NCBI GenBank assembly: GCA_910584005.1
Contig: CAJTXR010000001.1
Span: 492,927 to 556,926, forward strand
DNA: 64,000 bases
Source of the DNA: an uncultured Anaeroplasmataceae bacterium
Lineage (GTDB): Bacteria; Bacillota_I; Bacilli_A; Acholeplasmatales; Anaeroplasmataceae
Reading direction: 5' to 3'
Part shown: positions 34,792 to 42,436 of the stretch, in pieces
How the letters are laid out: the number at the start of each line of letters is the position of its first letter
Numbering within the stretch: the stretch's first letter is position 1
Made by a program: the position numbers and the translations under genes
Notes under the pieces: model-generated
Database searches by the model: none
What the model was told of the DNA's origin: nothing
What the model saw: only the letters and a program-made list of their open reading frames with translations

Positions 34792-35670
34792 TTAATCGGT
34801 TGTCACATCTATTACAGGGGCTTTTGGAGATGTATTATATGCAACAAACTCAATAATTAAATCTTGACCTTCTGTTTCATAAATCATACCGCCCTTAACA
34901 TCCTGTGCAGTAGAAACGTTTTTACAACCTAAGGTTTTAATCATATCTTGATATTTTTGGAATGTGTCTGGAGCCATACCACTTTTCCATTGGAATGGAA
35001 CATCTCTTAAATCTAAGACATATCCAACGGATACACTTCCAGTTGTTCCCTCTGGAATAGATACATAAGCACCCGTTTTAGTTGCATTCGTATTTTCTGC
35101 TGTAGTTGCAAAAACCTTATCTGTTGAAGGAGATGTAAAATTTGTAAAGGATAACTTATAAGCCGTATACCCCTCATTGCGATGATTATGCTCTCCTGCT
35201 ACATCATGAAAGCCTGAGTTTGAAAATCCAGTGCTATTACCAACTTCAATATATTGTCCTAATGTTGCTGTTTTTATATAAACAATAACAGAATATTCAA
35301 TATAAGAATTTTCAATAGAAACCTCTGTCCCATTCTTTAAAGTATCTGCATAACTAGTTAAAGAAACCGTCCAAGTAGCAGAAAGAGTATCTACTGCACT
35401 ACTATTATTTTCGTCTGTACCATTTCTTAAAGATATGTTGTGATTAGTAATCGTATTTTCATTTTTAGTAGGTTGATCAAGCATCAACATATATGTACCT
35501 GAACTTACATTACTAAATTCTCCAAATGTATTTGCATGTGTTACAACAACATTAGATACAACATCTGCTCTTCTTTGATTGCTAAAATACCAACTGGAGA
35601 ATCCAGCTCCTAATATTGCAACAAATGCAAAAACTACTATTCCTAAAGTGATTAATCTTTTCTTTATCAT
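34792..35670 (-). CDS. TasA/camelysin-like exported protein
   Basis: This 292-residue protein has an N-terminal hydrophobic segment (7-26) ending in GAGFSSWYFS, then a beta-rich soluble domain with an early V-x-V-THANTFGEF stretch like the strand after cleavage in TasA-type fibre proteins. Family assignment rests on layout and the adjoining SipW-like peptidase, not on a clear motif. It is first in the cluster, behind its own promoter and before an internal terminator, consistent with high expression of a structural subunit. AGGAGG supports the start. Confidence 0.7.
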   Translation of the reverse strand: MIKKRLITLGIVVFAFVAILGAGFSSWYFSNQRRADVVSNVVVTHANTFGEFSNVSSGTYMLMLDQPTKNENTITNHNISLRNGTDENNSSAVDTLSATWTVSLTSYADTLKNGTEVSIENSYIEYSVIVYIKTATLGQYIEVGNSTGFSNSGFHDVAGEHNHRNEGYTAYKLSFTNFTSPSTDKVFATTAENTNATKTGAYVSIPEGTTGSVSVGYVLDLRDVPFQWKSGMAPDTFQKYQDMIKTLGCKNVSTAQDVKGGMIYETEGQDLIIEFVAYNTSPKAPVIDVTTD

Positions 35671-35709
35671 AATTTTCCTCCTAAATTAAATTTTATTTAT
35701 TACATCCTT

Positions 35710-35738
35710 AATATATTACAATTTTCTACAAATCACAA
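35710..35738 (-). promoter_or_regulatory. Promoter of the SipW-like cluster
   Basis: Minus strand TTGTGA (35733-35738), a 17-base spacer and TATATT (35710-35715). Confidence 0.55.
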
Positions 35739-35774
35739 CTGAACATCATTTTCCCTAACCAATCCTAACATTTT

Positions 35775-35806
35775 AAGCAAAAAGAAAAAGCCATTAGGTA
35801 TGGCTT
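35775..35806 (-). terminator. Terminator after the XRE regulator gene
   Basis: Stem AAGCCAT (35788-35794) and ATGGCTT (35800-35806), then TTTTCTTTTT on the minus strand. Confidence 0.8.
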
Positions 35807-35813
35807 ATCTGTA

Positions 35814-36071
35814 TTAGTTTTTCTTTTGTTCTGTTTTATCATCATAGAATTCTGCCAAACTGATTCCTAAGGCTTTTGTGACACGATAGATAATAATAGA
35901 GTTCGGAGATGCTTTTCCATTTTCAATCATACTCAATGTTCGAGGAGCTATATTCATTTGATTTGCTAAATCCTCTTGAGTTAATCCATACTTCATTCTT
36001 AGCTCTAAAAATCTTTTTCCTGTTGCTTTTGTATGTCTTTTTTCTTCTTCTGTAAATTTTATTTTACTCAT
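35814..36071 (-). CDS. XRE-family transcriptional regulator
   Basis: This 85-residue protein carries a helix-turn-helix domain (LTQEDLANQMNIAPRTLSMI) followed by the usual XRE third helix (VTKALGISLAEFY). The ATG at 36071, preceded by GGTGAG, is preferred over the one at 36119. It sits upstream of the SipW-like cluster on the same strand but is separated by a terminator. It may regulate that cluster; this is inference. Confidence 0.8.
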   Translation of the reverse strand: MSKIKFTEEEKRHTKATGKRFLELRMKYGLTQEDLANQMNIAPRTLSMIENGKASPNSIIIYRVTKALGISLAEFYDDKTEQKKN

Positions 36072-36250
36072 ATTTCTCACCACGTCCCTATTATCTAACA
36101 ACTTGAACTTAAATTCCATGATTTTAACATCATAATTTGCGTTTTTTTTATAAAATACCTTTCTATTCCTTAAAAAAAGACATTTCCTTTAAGAAATTGA
36201 TTATCTTTTTTACAAAATTCTTCACTAGTAAACTTTATTTTTTTCATTTG

Positions 36251-36526
36251 ATGTTACTTTGTCCTAATAAAAGAGTTGCGTTAGCGGTTCTATTAAATGA
36301 AATTGATTGTAATGACGTAGAACACACAAGAGGAATGAAAACAATTACGATTCCAGCTCTTACAGGAACAACTTGTCAAAGTGTAACAATTCGATGTATT
36401 AAGTTTGTTTTACCTGGAGATTTAGATAGTGGATCTTGTGCAATATGTAATACTAAAAAATTCAAAGTAAGACTACTTGCTAACTACATTGACTTTAATT
36501 TTAAATGTTGTAATTTAGATATATAA
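36251..36526 (+). pseudogene. Cys-rich orphan reading frame, possibly 5'-truncated
   Basis: From the first ATG at 36251 the frame gives 91 residues with seven Cys and a well-formed protein-like sequence (CPNKRVALAV, TITIPALTG, AICNTKKFKVRLLANYIDF). No ribosome site precedes it, and the frame further upstream (from a TTG at 36137) is low-complexity AT-rich noise. A strong terminator follows at once. I read it as the 3' part of a gene that lost its start. Family not recognised; a beta-rich coat or surface module is possible. Confidence 0.4.
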
Positions 36527-36538
36527 ATTTAATATAAT

Positions 36539-36590
36539 TTAAAAGCCTTTCAGGTGAAGATTAAATCTTCTACCCTAAAAGGCTTTTATT
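36539..36590. terminator. Terminator, usable on both strands
   Basis: Outer stem AAAAGCCTTT (36541-36550) and AAAGGCTTTT, with an inner GAAGATT/AATCTTC helix, then a T-rich run on the plus strand. Confidence 0.75.
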
Positions 36591-36595
36591 TTTTC

Positions 36596-36760
36596 CTATT
36601 TTCTTCCTTTATAATTGGAATTATTTGGATTTAATTGATTCGCGTGATTGTTATTGTTCGCACGATTTGCAGCATTGTTAGGATTATGCTGGTTTGAATA
36701 ATGATCTCTTTGCTGTTGAGAGTGGGTATTAGAGGATACTCCTCTTCCATTTTTAGACAT
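36596..36760 (-). CDS. Small Asn-rich protein with repeated N-x-NPNN motif
   Basis: This 54-residue frame begins MSKNGRGVSSNTHSQQQ and contains two NQ-[HL]-NPNN units (about residues 24-30 and 41-47) separated by NNNNHANQ. It is hydrophilic with a basic YKGRK end. An ideal AAGGAGG lies eight bases before the ATG, and the composition is unlike chance sequence. Similar small Asn/Pro-repeat proteins occur in spore-forming Bacillota, but I cannot assign a function. It follows the Smr gene on the same strand by 48 bases and may be co-transcribed. Confidence 0.65.
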   Translation of the reverse strand: MSKNGRGVSSNTHSQQQRDHYSNQHNPNNAANRANNNNHANQLNPNNSNYKGRK

Positions 36761-36808
36761 AAGATCTACCTCCTTTCGTTTTTAATTTTATAAAAATACA
36801 TCATTTTC

Positions 36809-37045
36809 TTAAATCTTAAGAATAATAAATGTTCTTCCTTCATTAAAAGGTACTGGTTGAGTTTTTAACACTCGTTTATTATGTAAGTTATTCTTATCTT
36901 TTAAAAATAATTTTAACTGTTCCCCTTGATTATATCCATGTATAACTTCAATGCAATTACATTTAGGATTAGCAACGATAGTACGCTGAATTTCATGTAA
37001 TGCTTGGGAAATAGTAAAGCTATGTAAATCTAGTACTATTGCCAT
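36809..37045 (-). CDS. Minimal Smr-domain protein
   Basis: This 78-residue protein is essentially one Smr (small MutS-related) domain: LDLHSFT replaces the usual LDLHG, IEVIHGYNQG matches IHG-x-G-x-G, and NEGRTFIIL ends the fold. Smr domains bind or cut nucleic acids; several act as RNA endonucleases. Only three bases separate it from the viperin gene, and its ribosome site (AAAGG) lies within the viperin 3' end, so co-translation is likely. Whether it has nuclease activity is unknown. Confidence 0.8.
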   Translation of the reverse strand: MAIVLDLHSFTISQALHEIQRTIVANPKCNCIEVIHGYNQGEQLKLFLKDKNNLHNKRVLKTQPVPFNEGRTFIILKI

Positions 37046-37048
37046 AGA

Positions 37049-37831
37049 TTATACCTTTACTACATTGTTTAGGTTATCAAAGCATGTTTCAATACTATTC
37101 TTTAAAATGGAATTATTGCTAAGATGAAGATTATTTTTTGTTAAATTTCCAAATGAATCAATAATGATATAGTTTTCTTTCATAAAATCATTATCCTCAA
37201 ATATAGCATTTAAATCTTTATATTTGTCTTGAGTATTTACCCAATCTTGATCTGTTATTAAAAAAGGTTCATCTTTTTTTTCACTTAAAACTCTTAATAT
37301 TTTCAATCTATCAGGTTGAACTTTTTTAAAAAACTCAGATAAATCTTCATTCTTATTTAAAGAAGTAATACAAGTATTAACTTTCAGCTTTATACCGTTC
37401 TTTTTAATATGTCCGCATTTTTCAATCATTTCTTCTTCTGTGATAGTCTTCACATTTACACTACGACCTATGAGATAATTCGTTTTATGGTGTAATGAAT
37501 CAATGCTGATTCCTATCATCGATATTTTATTCTTGTTTTGTTCGATGAATTCTTTAGTTAAATAATATCCATTAGTAATAATCGATACTTCCATTCCTTT
37601 AGCAAATATATAATCTATTATAGATTGTATATTTCTAGAAATAAGAGGTTCTCCACCTGCTAGATTAATTCTAACAGTTAAACCATTTTTTAAAGCCTGT
37701 TTTGCAATTTTATCAACGATTAGGCAAACCTCTTCAAATGAGAGTTCATGCCCTTGTTTTCTAACAAAACAATGCTTACAAGAAAAATTACATAAATCTG
37801 TGAAATGTAAATTAATAGTGATTTCTTTCAT
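37049..37831 (-). CDS. Prokaryotic viperin (antiviral radical SAM enzyme)
   Basis: This 260-residue radical SAM protein has the cluster motif C14-x3-C18-x2-C21, GGEP near 59-62, and several stretches that match viperins rather than general MoaA-like enzymes: the N-x2-IGR motif after SIDS, KVNTCITSLNKNEDL, RLKILRVL and the late ENYIIID. Viperins convert CTP, GTP or UTP to 3'-deoxy-3',4'-didehydro nucleotides that terminate viral RNA synthesis. It lies between an RNase III-like gene (60 bases upstream) and an Smr gene (3 bases downstream). AAGGAG supports the start. No nucleotide kinase is adjacent. Confidence 0.85.
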   Translation of the reverse strand: MKEITINLHFTDLCNFSCKHCFVRKQGHELSFEEVCLIVDKIAKQALKNGLTVRINLAGGEPLISRNIQSIIDYIFAKGMEVSIITNGYYLTKEFIEQNKNKISMIGISIDSLHHKTNYLIGRSVNVKTITEEEMIEKCGHIKKNGIKLKVNTCITSLNKNEDLSEFFKKVQPDRLKILRVLSEKKDEPFLITDQDWVNTQDKYKDLNAIFEDNDFMKENYIIIDSFGNLTKNNLHLSNNSILKNSIETCFDNLNNVVKV

Positions 37832-37891
37832 TTCTATCTCCTTTTACTATTTTTTAAATAGCTTTACTCCTACACTCTTTACTGTACTTTT

Positions 37892-40183
37892 TTAGAAATC
37901 TGATTTTATAAGAGGTCGATACTTTTCAATAGTTGTTTCTATTCCATAATAAAGATATGATGCAACAAACTGGAATTCTCGACTTAAATTAAGAAGTTTA
38001 TGTTCATTTGAAATTGCAATCCGTTTTTCTTTAGTGTCATTACCTATAATACATATACTTAAAATTTTTTTTAAAGCCTGACGTAAAATGTCATATTCTC
38101 TATAATTGCCATCATAACCATTATCTCCCATACAAAATGGACCAGGATAAATTTTATTCAAATAATCCACATCCTCAAAAGTTTCAGAATATTCCTTTTC
38201 ATTTAAAGTATTAAACAAATCCACAATATCAAATTTTAAAATTTTGGGTGTTTCTAAATCAGGATTCGTTTCTAAAATTATTTTTGTTGTAAAATCAAGT
38301 GCTCTTTGAACACCAAATTCTCTTGCAAGCACTCCTATAATCATTTCTAATGAATCAGCAATATAATTTCCATGTAGTTGATTCTCTAGGCCCATAGTAT
38401 TTATCTCATAATCTAAATATTTAGAATTCAATGAATTATGAAGATTTGATATATAAAGATTATTTAGACCTATTTTTTTCGAAACTTTATTTTGAGCCTC
38501 GGCCTTAACTAAAGATTCTCTCGACTCATGATTTAAAACTGTATTTGGATTATAAAAAAATATATTATCAACTGCCAATTCATAGATTGCATCCCCAAAT
38601 TGCTCCAATTGAGGAAATAGGTCAACTTCTTCAAAAGATGCATATTTACGATCTAATAAAGCTGTAATGTATTCTTTTTTATATGAATCACTTAATTCAA
38701 AGTCATACTTTTTTAAAATGTTTTTTAGTAATTCATAATTTTGATTTCTCAACTCATGATTAATTGTATAAGAACATTGAATTCCAAATTTAGTTTCAAT
38801 CATCTCAAAAATATTGAAAAACAATTCATATAAGCACTCATTAGAAATACTTTCTGTCAATTTATCTATAATATAACAACGATAATACATTCTTCCTAAA
38901 ATCGAATCAGTACTTCCAAAATTTTCATAATAACCATACATAAATTTATGAATTTCATCTTTTTCATCATATCCTAAATATTCTGCTTCTAACATATTTT
39001 TCAAGGAAATCATACGTTTATGATTATGATTTTCGTTTACTTCATCTTGGATAATAGTATCTGGATTTTGAAAAATTTTAAAAACATCCTTAAAATTTTC
39101 TGGATAAGCCTTTTTTATAAAATTAGTAAATATTTCATTTCCTTTAAGAACTTGACTTTCATATCCTTCATATAAAGGAAATAAAAAACCTCTATAATCT
39201 GATTTTTCTATTTCCCTTTTAGTAACTGAAGCCAGTCGATGTTCAAGTCTATGAGTACAATAATTAATTATTCTTTCATGAGGATTCAAAGATATATATA
39301 AACCCAGTTTATGATCATATAAATACTTACATATTGGATCTGTACACACCTGTTCAAATGCATAATCTATAAGTTTTTTAGCGTGACTAAGATCATTATA
39401 TTTTGCAACTAGAAAAACAAATGATAAAAAAGTTTTATTATTAGATGTATTAAATTCCCAAAAATCTTTATCATTTATTACTGCAAGACTCAATACAATA
39501 TCATCTGTTTGATAACCAAATAATAAAGAAAAATGATTATTCCAACCAAACTTATATAGATACTTATATCCATGTTTTTGAAAGATATATTCTTCCAATT
39601 CTTTTGCATTTGGACACTTATTCCTATCTTTATCCCCCTTAGAAAAATCCAAATAGCACTCTGCCTTAACACCTGATGTCACTTTGTCTACAATTACTTT
39701 TAATGGTTTCAATTCCCTTAAAACATATTCATCATTAAACTCATTAATCTTTTTTGTAATATCTCGATAAAGGAATGGCACAAGATTAGTATTTCGAATT
39801 GAACCATCAGCAACTTTATAAATAAAATAAGTAACTTTGCTTAAAATTTGATTAATCAATTTTGCATTGTATTGCTTTCTTTTTATTAAATTCTTAATTT
39901 TTATATTGTCTTCTTCATTATCAACAAAAAACCTAAAAACATCTTCTTCAGCTAAAAAATCAAGTAGAACCTCTTTCATTAATTCCTGATAATCTTTTAA
40001 AAATCTATTTTGGATTTCCTTATACTTATAACGAAATTCATCCAAAAGATAGGAAAGAATCAAATCTGTTTGATCTGAATTTACTTCTTTTTTTATAATC
40101 CTTTCAATATCTTCTTTTTTTAAATCTGTTTTAAGAGCACGAAAAAAAGGGTTGTTCAAAAAACCCTCTATGTTATTATACAT
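37892..40183 (-). CDS. Large protein with RNase III-like domain, in viperin operon
   Basis: This 763-residue cytoplasmic protein has no recognised domain in residues 1-480. At about 490-650 it has an RNase III-like fold: LEQFGDAIYEL matches the LEFLGDA signature, NKVSKKIGL the middle helix, and ADSLEMIIG the AD-x2-E motif. The acidic metal ligands E527, D531, D610 and E613 keep the canonical spacing (four and three apart). No double-stranded RNA-binding domain follows; the last 110 residues are unassigned. AAGGAGG supports the start. It is the first gene of the viperin operon, so a role with the viperin is inferred. Ordinary Rnc is about 230 residues. Confidence 0.75.
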   Translation of the reverse strand: MYNNIEGFLNNPFFRALKTDLKKEDIERIIKKEVNSDQTDLILSYLLDEFRYKYKEIQNRFLKDYQELMKEVLLDFLAEEDVFRFFVDNEEDNIKIKNLIKRKQYNAKLINQILSKVTYFIYKVADGSIRNTNLVPFLYRDITKKINEFNDEYVLRELKPLKVIVDKVTSGVKAECYLDFSKGDKDRNKCPNAKELEEYIFQKHGYKYLYKFGWNNHFSLLFGYQTDDIVLSLAVINDKDFWEFNTSNNKTFLSFVFLVAKYNDLSHAKKLIDYAFEQVCTDPICKYLYDHKLGLYISLNPHERIINYCTHRLEHRLASVTKREIEKSDYRGFLFPLYEGYESQVLKGNEIFTNFIKKAYPENFKDVFKIFQNPDTIIQDEVNENHNHKRMISLKNMLEAEYLGYDEKDEIHKFMYGYYENFGSTDSILGRMYYRCYIIDKLTESISNECLYELFFNIFEMIETKFGIQCSYTINHELRNQNYELLKNILKKYDFELSDSYKKEYITALLDRKYASFEEVDLFPQLEQFGDAIYELAVDNIFFYNPNTVLNHESRESLVKAEAQNKVSKKIGLNNLYISNLHNSLNSKYLDYEINTMGLENQLHGNYIADSLEMIIGVLAREFGVQRALDFTTKIILETNPDLETPKILKFDIVDLFNTLNEKEYSETFEDVDYLNKIYPGPFCMGDNGYDGNYREYDILRQALKKILSICIIGNDTKEKRIAISNEHKLLNLSREFQFVASYLYYGIETTIEKYRPLIKSDF

Positions 40184-40264
40184 AGAAAAGCCTCCTTATA
40201 CTGTACAATTTAGAATGTTGGATGAAAAGCCCAACCCCAAATAAATATAAGTAGCTTATCTAAG

Positions 40265-40294
40265 ATCATATGATGATGTTATTACGCAAGTGAA
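40265..40294 (-). promoter_or_regulatory. Candidate promoter of the RNase III-viperin-Smr operon
   Basis: Minus strand TTCACT (40289-40294), an 18-base spacer and TATGAT (40265-40270). A 75-base leader would result. Confidence 0.4.
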
Positions 40295-40492
40295 ATAATT
40301 TCATGTTCCAATCCACATCTCTATGTGTATTTATTATATTTATAAGAACACAATTTTATTTGATATTCTTTACTCATTTGGGTAATTCCATAATAACATA
40401 AAGCATTAAATTAAACAATAAAATTTTTCATTTTTTAGAAGAAACTAATAATTTTAGATTTATTTCATCTATATTTTACATATTTCATTGCA

Positions 40493-40519
40493 AAATAAAA
40501 ACAAGCTACAATTAGCTTG
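40493..40519 (-). terminator. Terminator after the Pro/Gln-rich protein gene
   Basis: Stem CAAGCTA (40502-40508) and TAGCTTG (40513-40519), followed by TTTTTATTTT on the minus strand. Confidence 0.8.
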
Positions 40520-40533
40520 CGTTACTTTTTAAA

Positions 40534-40875
40534 TTAAAATCCAAATGGAACATTACCCATAGGTGGAACAAATCCTTGTGGATTAAAGTTAGGTGTTTGT
40601 TGTACAAATGGTTCTGTACCAACATTTCCTTGATATTGTCCCTGCATCATTGGTTGTTGTGGATATTGTGGATATAGCATTGGCTGTTGGTACATTGGTT
40701 GACCTTGAACATATTCATTTATCATTACATTCTCTGCTGAAGTAGAGTATGTAGGAATATTGATATGACGCTTAACGCAATTATTGACTACATGTGGGTG
40801 ACTTAAAATGACATACATAAACGATAAAAATTCACTTTTATAATGATTATTGCCAAAGAAAGTGAGGTTATGCAC
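40534..40875 (-). CDS. Pro/Gln/Tyr-rich small protein, coat-like, start uncertain
   Basis: Up to 113 residues. The C-terminal half is low-complexity, rich in Pro, Gln, Met and Tyr with repeated YPQYPQQP-like units. The preceding HPHVVNNCVKRHINIPTYST resembles spore-coat or surface proteins, but I cannot name a family. The frame opens with GTG at 40875 without a ribosome site; an ATG at 40818 is also poor. A strong terminator follows on the same strand, so a real gene, perhaps 5'-truncated, is likely. Confidence 0.5.
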   Translation of the reverse strand: MHNLTFFGNNHYKSEFLSFMYVILSHPHVVNNCVKRHINIPTYSTSAENVMINEYVQGQPMYQQPMLYPQYPQQPMMQGQYQGNVGTEPFVQQTPNFNPQGFVPPMGNVPFGF

Positions 40876-40933
40876 AAAAGATTAATAGAATAAGGCACAT
40901 TACAACATCTTACATTGTAAATAACATATAATC

Positions 40934-42223
40934 CTAATTTTTCAAACATCCTAATGGAACGACATAAACGCCATCTGATCTCTGATAAGCTAACGAATCT
41001 TTTGTAATGACCATTAGAAAACTCATATTTCCTGTTTTTTCTTCATCAATATCCTTAGCAATTTCAAGAAGTTTAGTAGCTGCAGCTTCTATATCCTTTT
41101 GTCCGCCCAATTTAACTTCTATTAAAGCCCAAGTACCATCTTCAAAAACAATAACAGCATCTGCTTCCCTCTTTTTTGAATCTCTATATTTGTAAACCTT
41201 AGCATTTATCGTGTCACAGTACACACGCAAATCTCTTACAACCATTGATTCAAATAACAATCCAAATGTATCCATATTTTTAAATAATGAAATAGGAGTT
41301 AGTCCTAAAACTGCAGTGGCTATTGAAGGATCAACAAAATGTCTTGTTGCCTTTGTTCTAATTGCTGTCTTACTTCTAACATTCGGATTCCATGCTGCCA
41401 ATTCTTCTACAACATGTAAATTTTTAAGTGCAGTTAAATATTTATAAAAGGTTTCTTTGTCAAAAGTTGAATCATCAACCATGCAATCATCAATTAAAGT
41501 TTGAGTGGTTGCTGCAATAGATACATTTCGTGAATAGGATCTTAATACCTTTCTAGCTTTAGCTTCATCTTTTATTAGTGGGATATTTTTAAGAGAAAAA
41601 ATATCATCTGTAACTAATACTTCAAAATAATCCTTTGCTTGAACTAATGCAATGTCCTCAGGCTGATTGATAGACATAGGCCAACCACCTCTACAAATAC
41701 AAAAAGCGTAATCTTGTAATGTTGTTGTGCTTCTAGCCACTTTAAAAATGCCATTTTTTAAATCGCTAATAGACACTGCACCATTACTTTCTCCACTTTC
41801 ATATAAGCTCATTGTGCGCATTTTCTTTCTAACGATACGCCCATTACCTGTATGTCTTTGCTTATAATCATCATCGGTAACATCTATATCGGTAACACTT
41901 CCAGTTAATATAAATTGGCCAAAAAGACCAGCATTGTCTACTTCAACCTTAATTTGGTCCCATATAAAATCAATGTGTTGCCACTCATCAATTAATAATG
42001 GTTTTTCCCGTGAATTCAAAAAAAAGTCAGGAGCTATTTGTGCTTCCATTATATATTGTTCTCGCGTTTTTAAAGGCATTAAATCAACGACCTCTTTAGC
42101 AAATCTTTTACAAGTTGTCGATTTACCACACCATTTAGGACCTTCAACTAAAACTGCCCCCTTACTTTTAAGTGTAAAATCAAGAGTTAAATCGAACAAT
42201 CTATTTATATACTTTTTATTCAT
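40934..42223 (-). CDS. AAA ATPase with DUF4143 domain
   Basis: This 429-residue protein of the AAA_14/DUF4143 family has a P-loop at EGPKWCGKST (about 27-36), Walker B-like LLIDEW near 77, a sensor FILTGS, and a C-terminal DUF4143 part ending in a PD-(D/E)XK-like strand (EADAVIVFEDG then ALIEVKLGG). Such proteins are scattered accessory genes of unknown function, often with HTH-like or toxin context. The ATG at 42223 follows AAAGAAAGG. A phased repeat array lies just upstream. Confidence 0.85.
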   Translation of the reverse strand: MNKKYINRLFDLTLDFTLKSKGAVLVEGPKWCGKSTTCKRFAKEVVDLMPLKTREQYIMEAQIAPDFFLNSREKPLLIDEWQHIDFIWDQIKVEVDNAGLFGQFILTGSVTDIDVTDDDYKQRHTGNGRIVRKKMRTMSLYESGESNGAVSISDLKNGIFKVARSTTTLQDYAFCICRGGWPMSINQPEDIALVQAKDYFEVLVTDDIFSLKNIPLIKDEAKARKVLRSYSRNVSIAATTQTLIDDCMVDDSTFDKETFYKYLTALKNLHVVEELAAWNPNVRSKTAIRTKATRHFVDPSIATAVLGLTPISLFKNMDTFGLLFESMVVRDLRVYCDTINAKVYKYRDSKKREADAVIVFEDGTWALIEVKLGGQKDIEAAATKLLEIAKDIDEEKTGNMSFLMVITKDSLAYQRSDGVYVVPLGCLKN

Positions 42224-42258
42224 AAATTAAACAGCACCTTTCTTTAAAGCAATTATAA

Positions 42259-42345
42259 CTCGATCGAGTAAAAATTGCAAGTTGAATCGAGCAAAAAATA
42301 TAAATTAAATCGAGTAAAAATTGAATATAGAATCGAGTAAAAATT
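42259..42345. repeat. Four direct repeats with exact 23-bp period
   Basis: The unit AATCGAGTAAAAATT occurs four times; its TCGAG core starts at 42264, 42287, 42310 and 42333, each 23 bp apart. The first unit is part of the palindrome CTCGATCGAG (42259-42268). Placed directly before the DUF4143 gene, so an operator array is likely. Confidence 0.8.
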
Positions 42346-42436
42346 AACGAAATGTTTGATTTGTGCAGTGATATAATTTCTTTAATAATCATTTAAAAAA
42401 GTGTATGTCATAGAATTTATGCAGTTAGATATACCT

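Larger units (their letters stand above)
40184..40533. other. Intergenic leader of the viperin operon
   Basis: AT-rich, no gene seen. It contains a weak minus-strand promoter and a short hairpin GTTGG/CCAAC (40216-40235) between promoter and start, plus the terminator of the next gene at its right end. Confidence 0.5.

Noticed and set aside
37049..37831. Reading the viperin as a generic MoaA or anaerobic sulfatase-maturase-like radical SAM protein
   Set aside because: Those families need C-terminal auxiliary Cys clusters, absent here, while the N-x2-IGR and KVNT-x-ITSLN stretches match viperins.
39490..39672. Minus-strand frame within the RNase III-like gene
   Set aside because: Same strand, other frame, no ribosome site; a shadow of the long gene.
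42259..42345. The 23-bp phased array as a CRISPR array
   Set aside because: The period is 23 bp in total, leaving no room for repeat plus spacer of normal size, and no cas genes are present.
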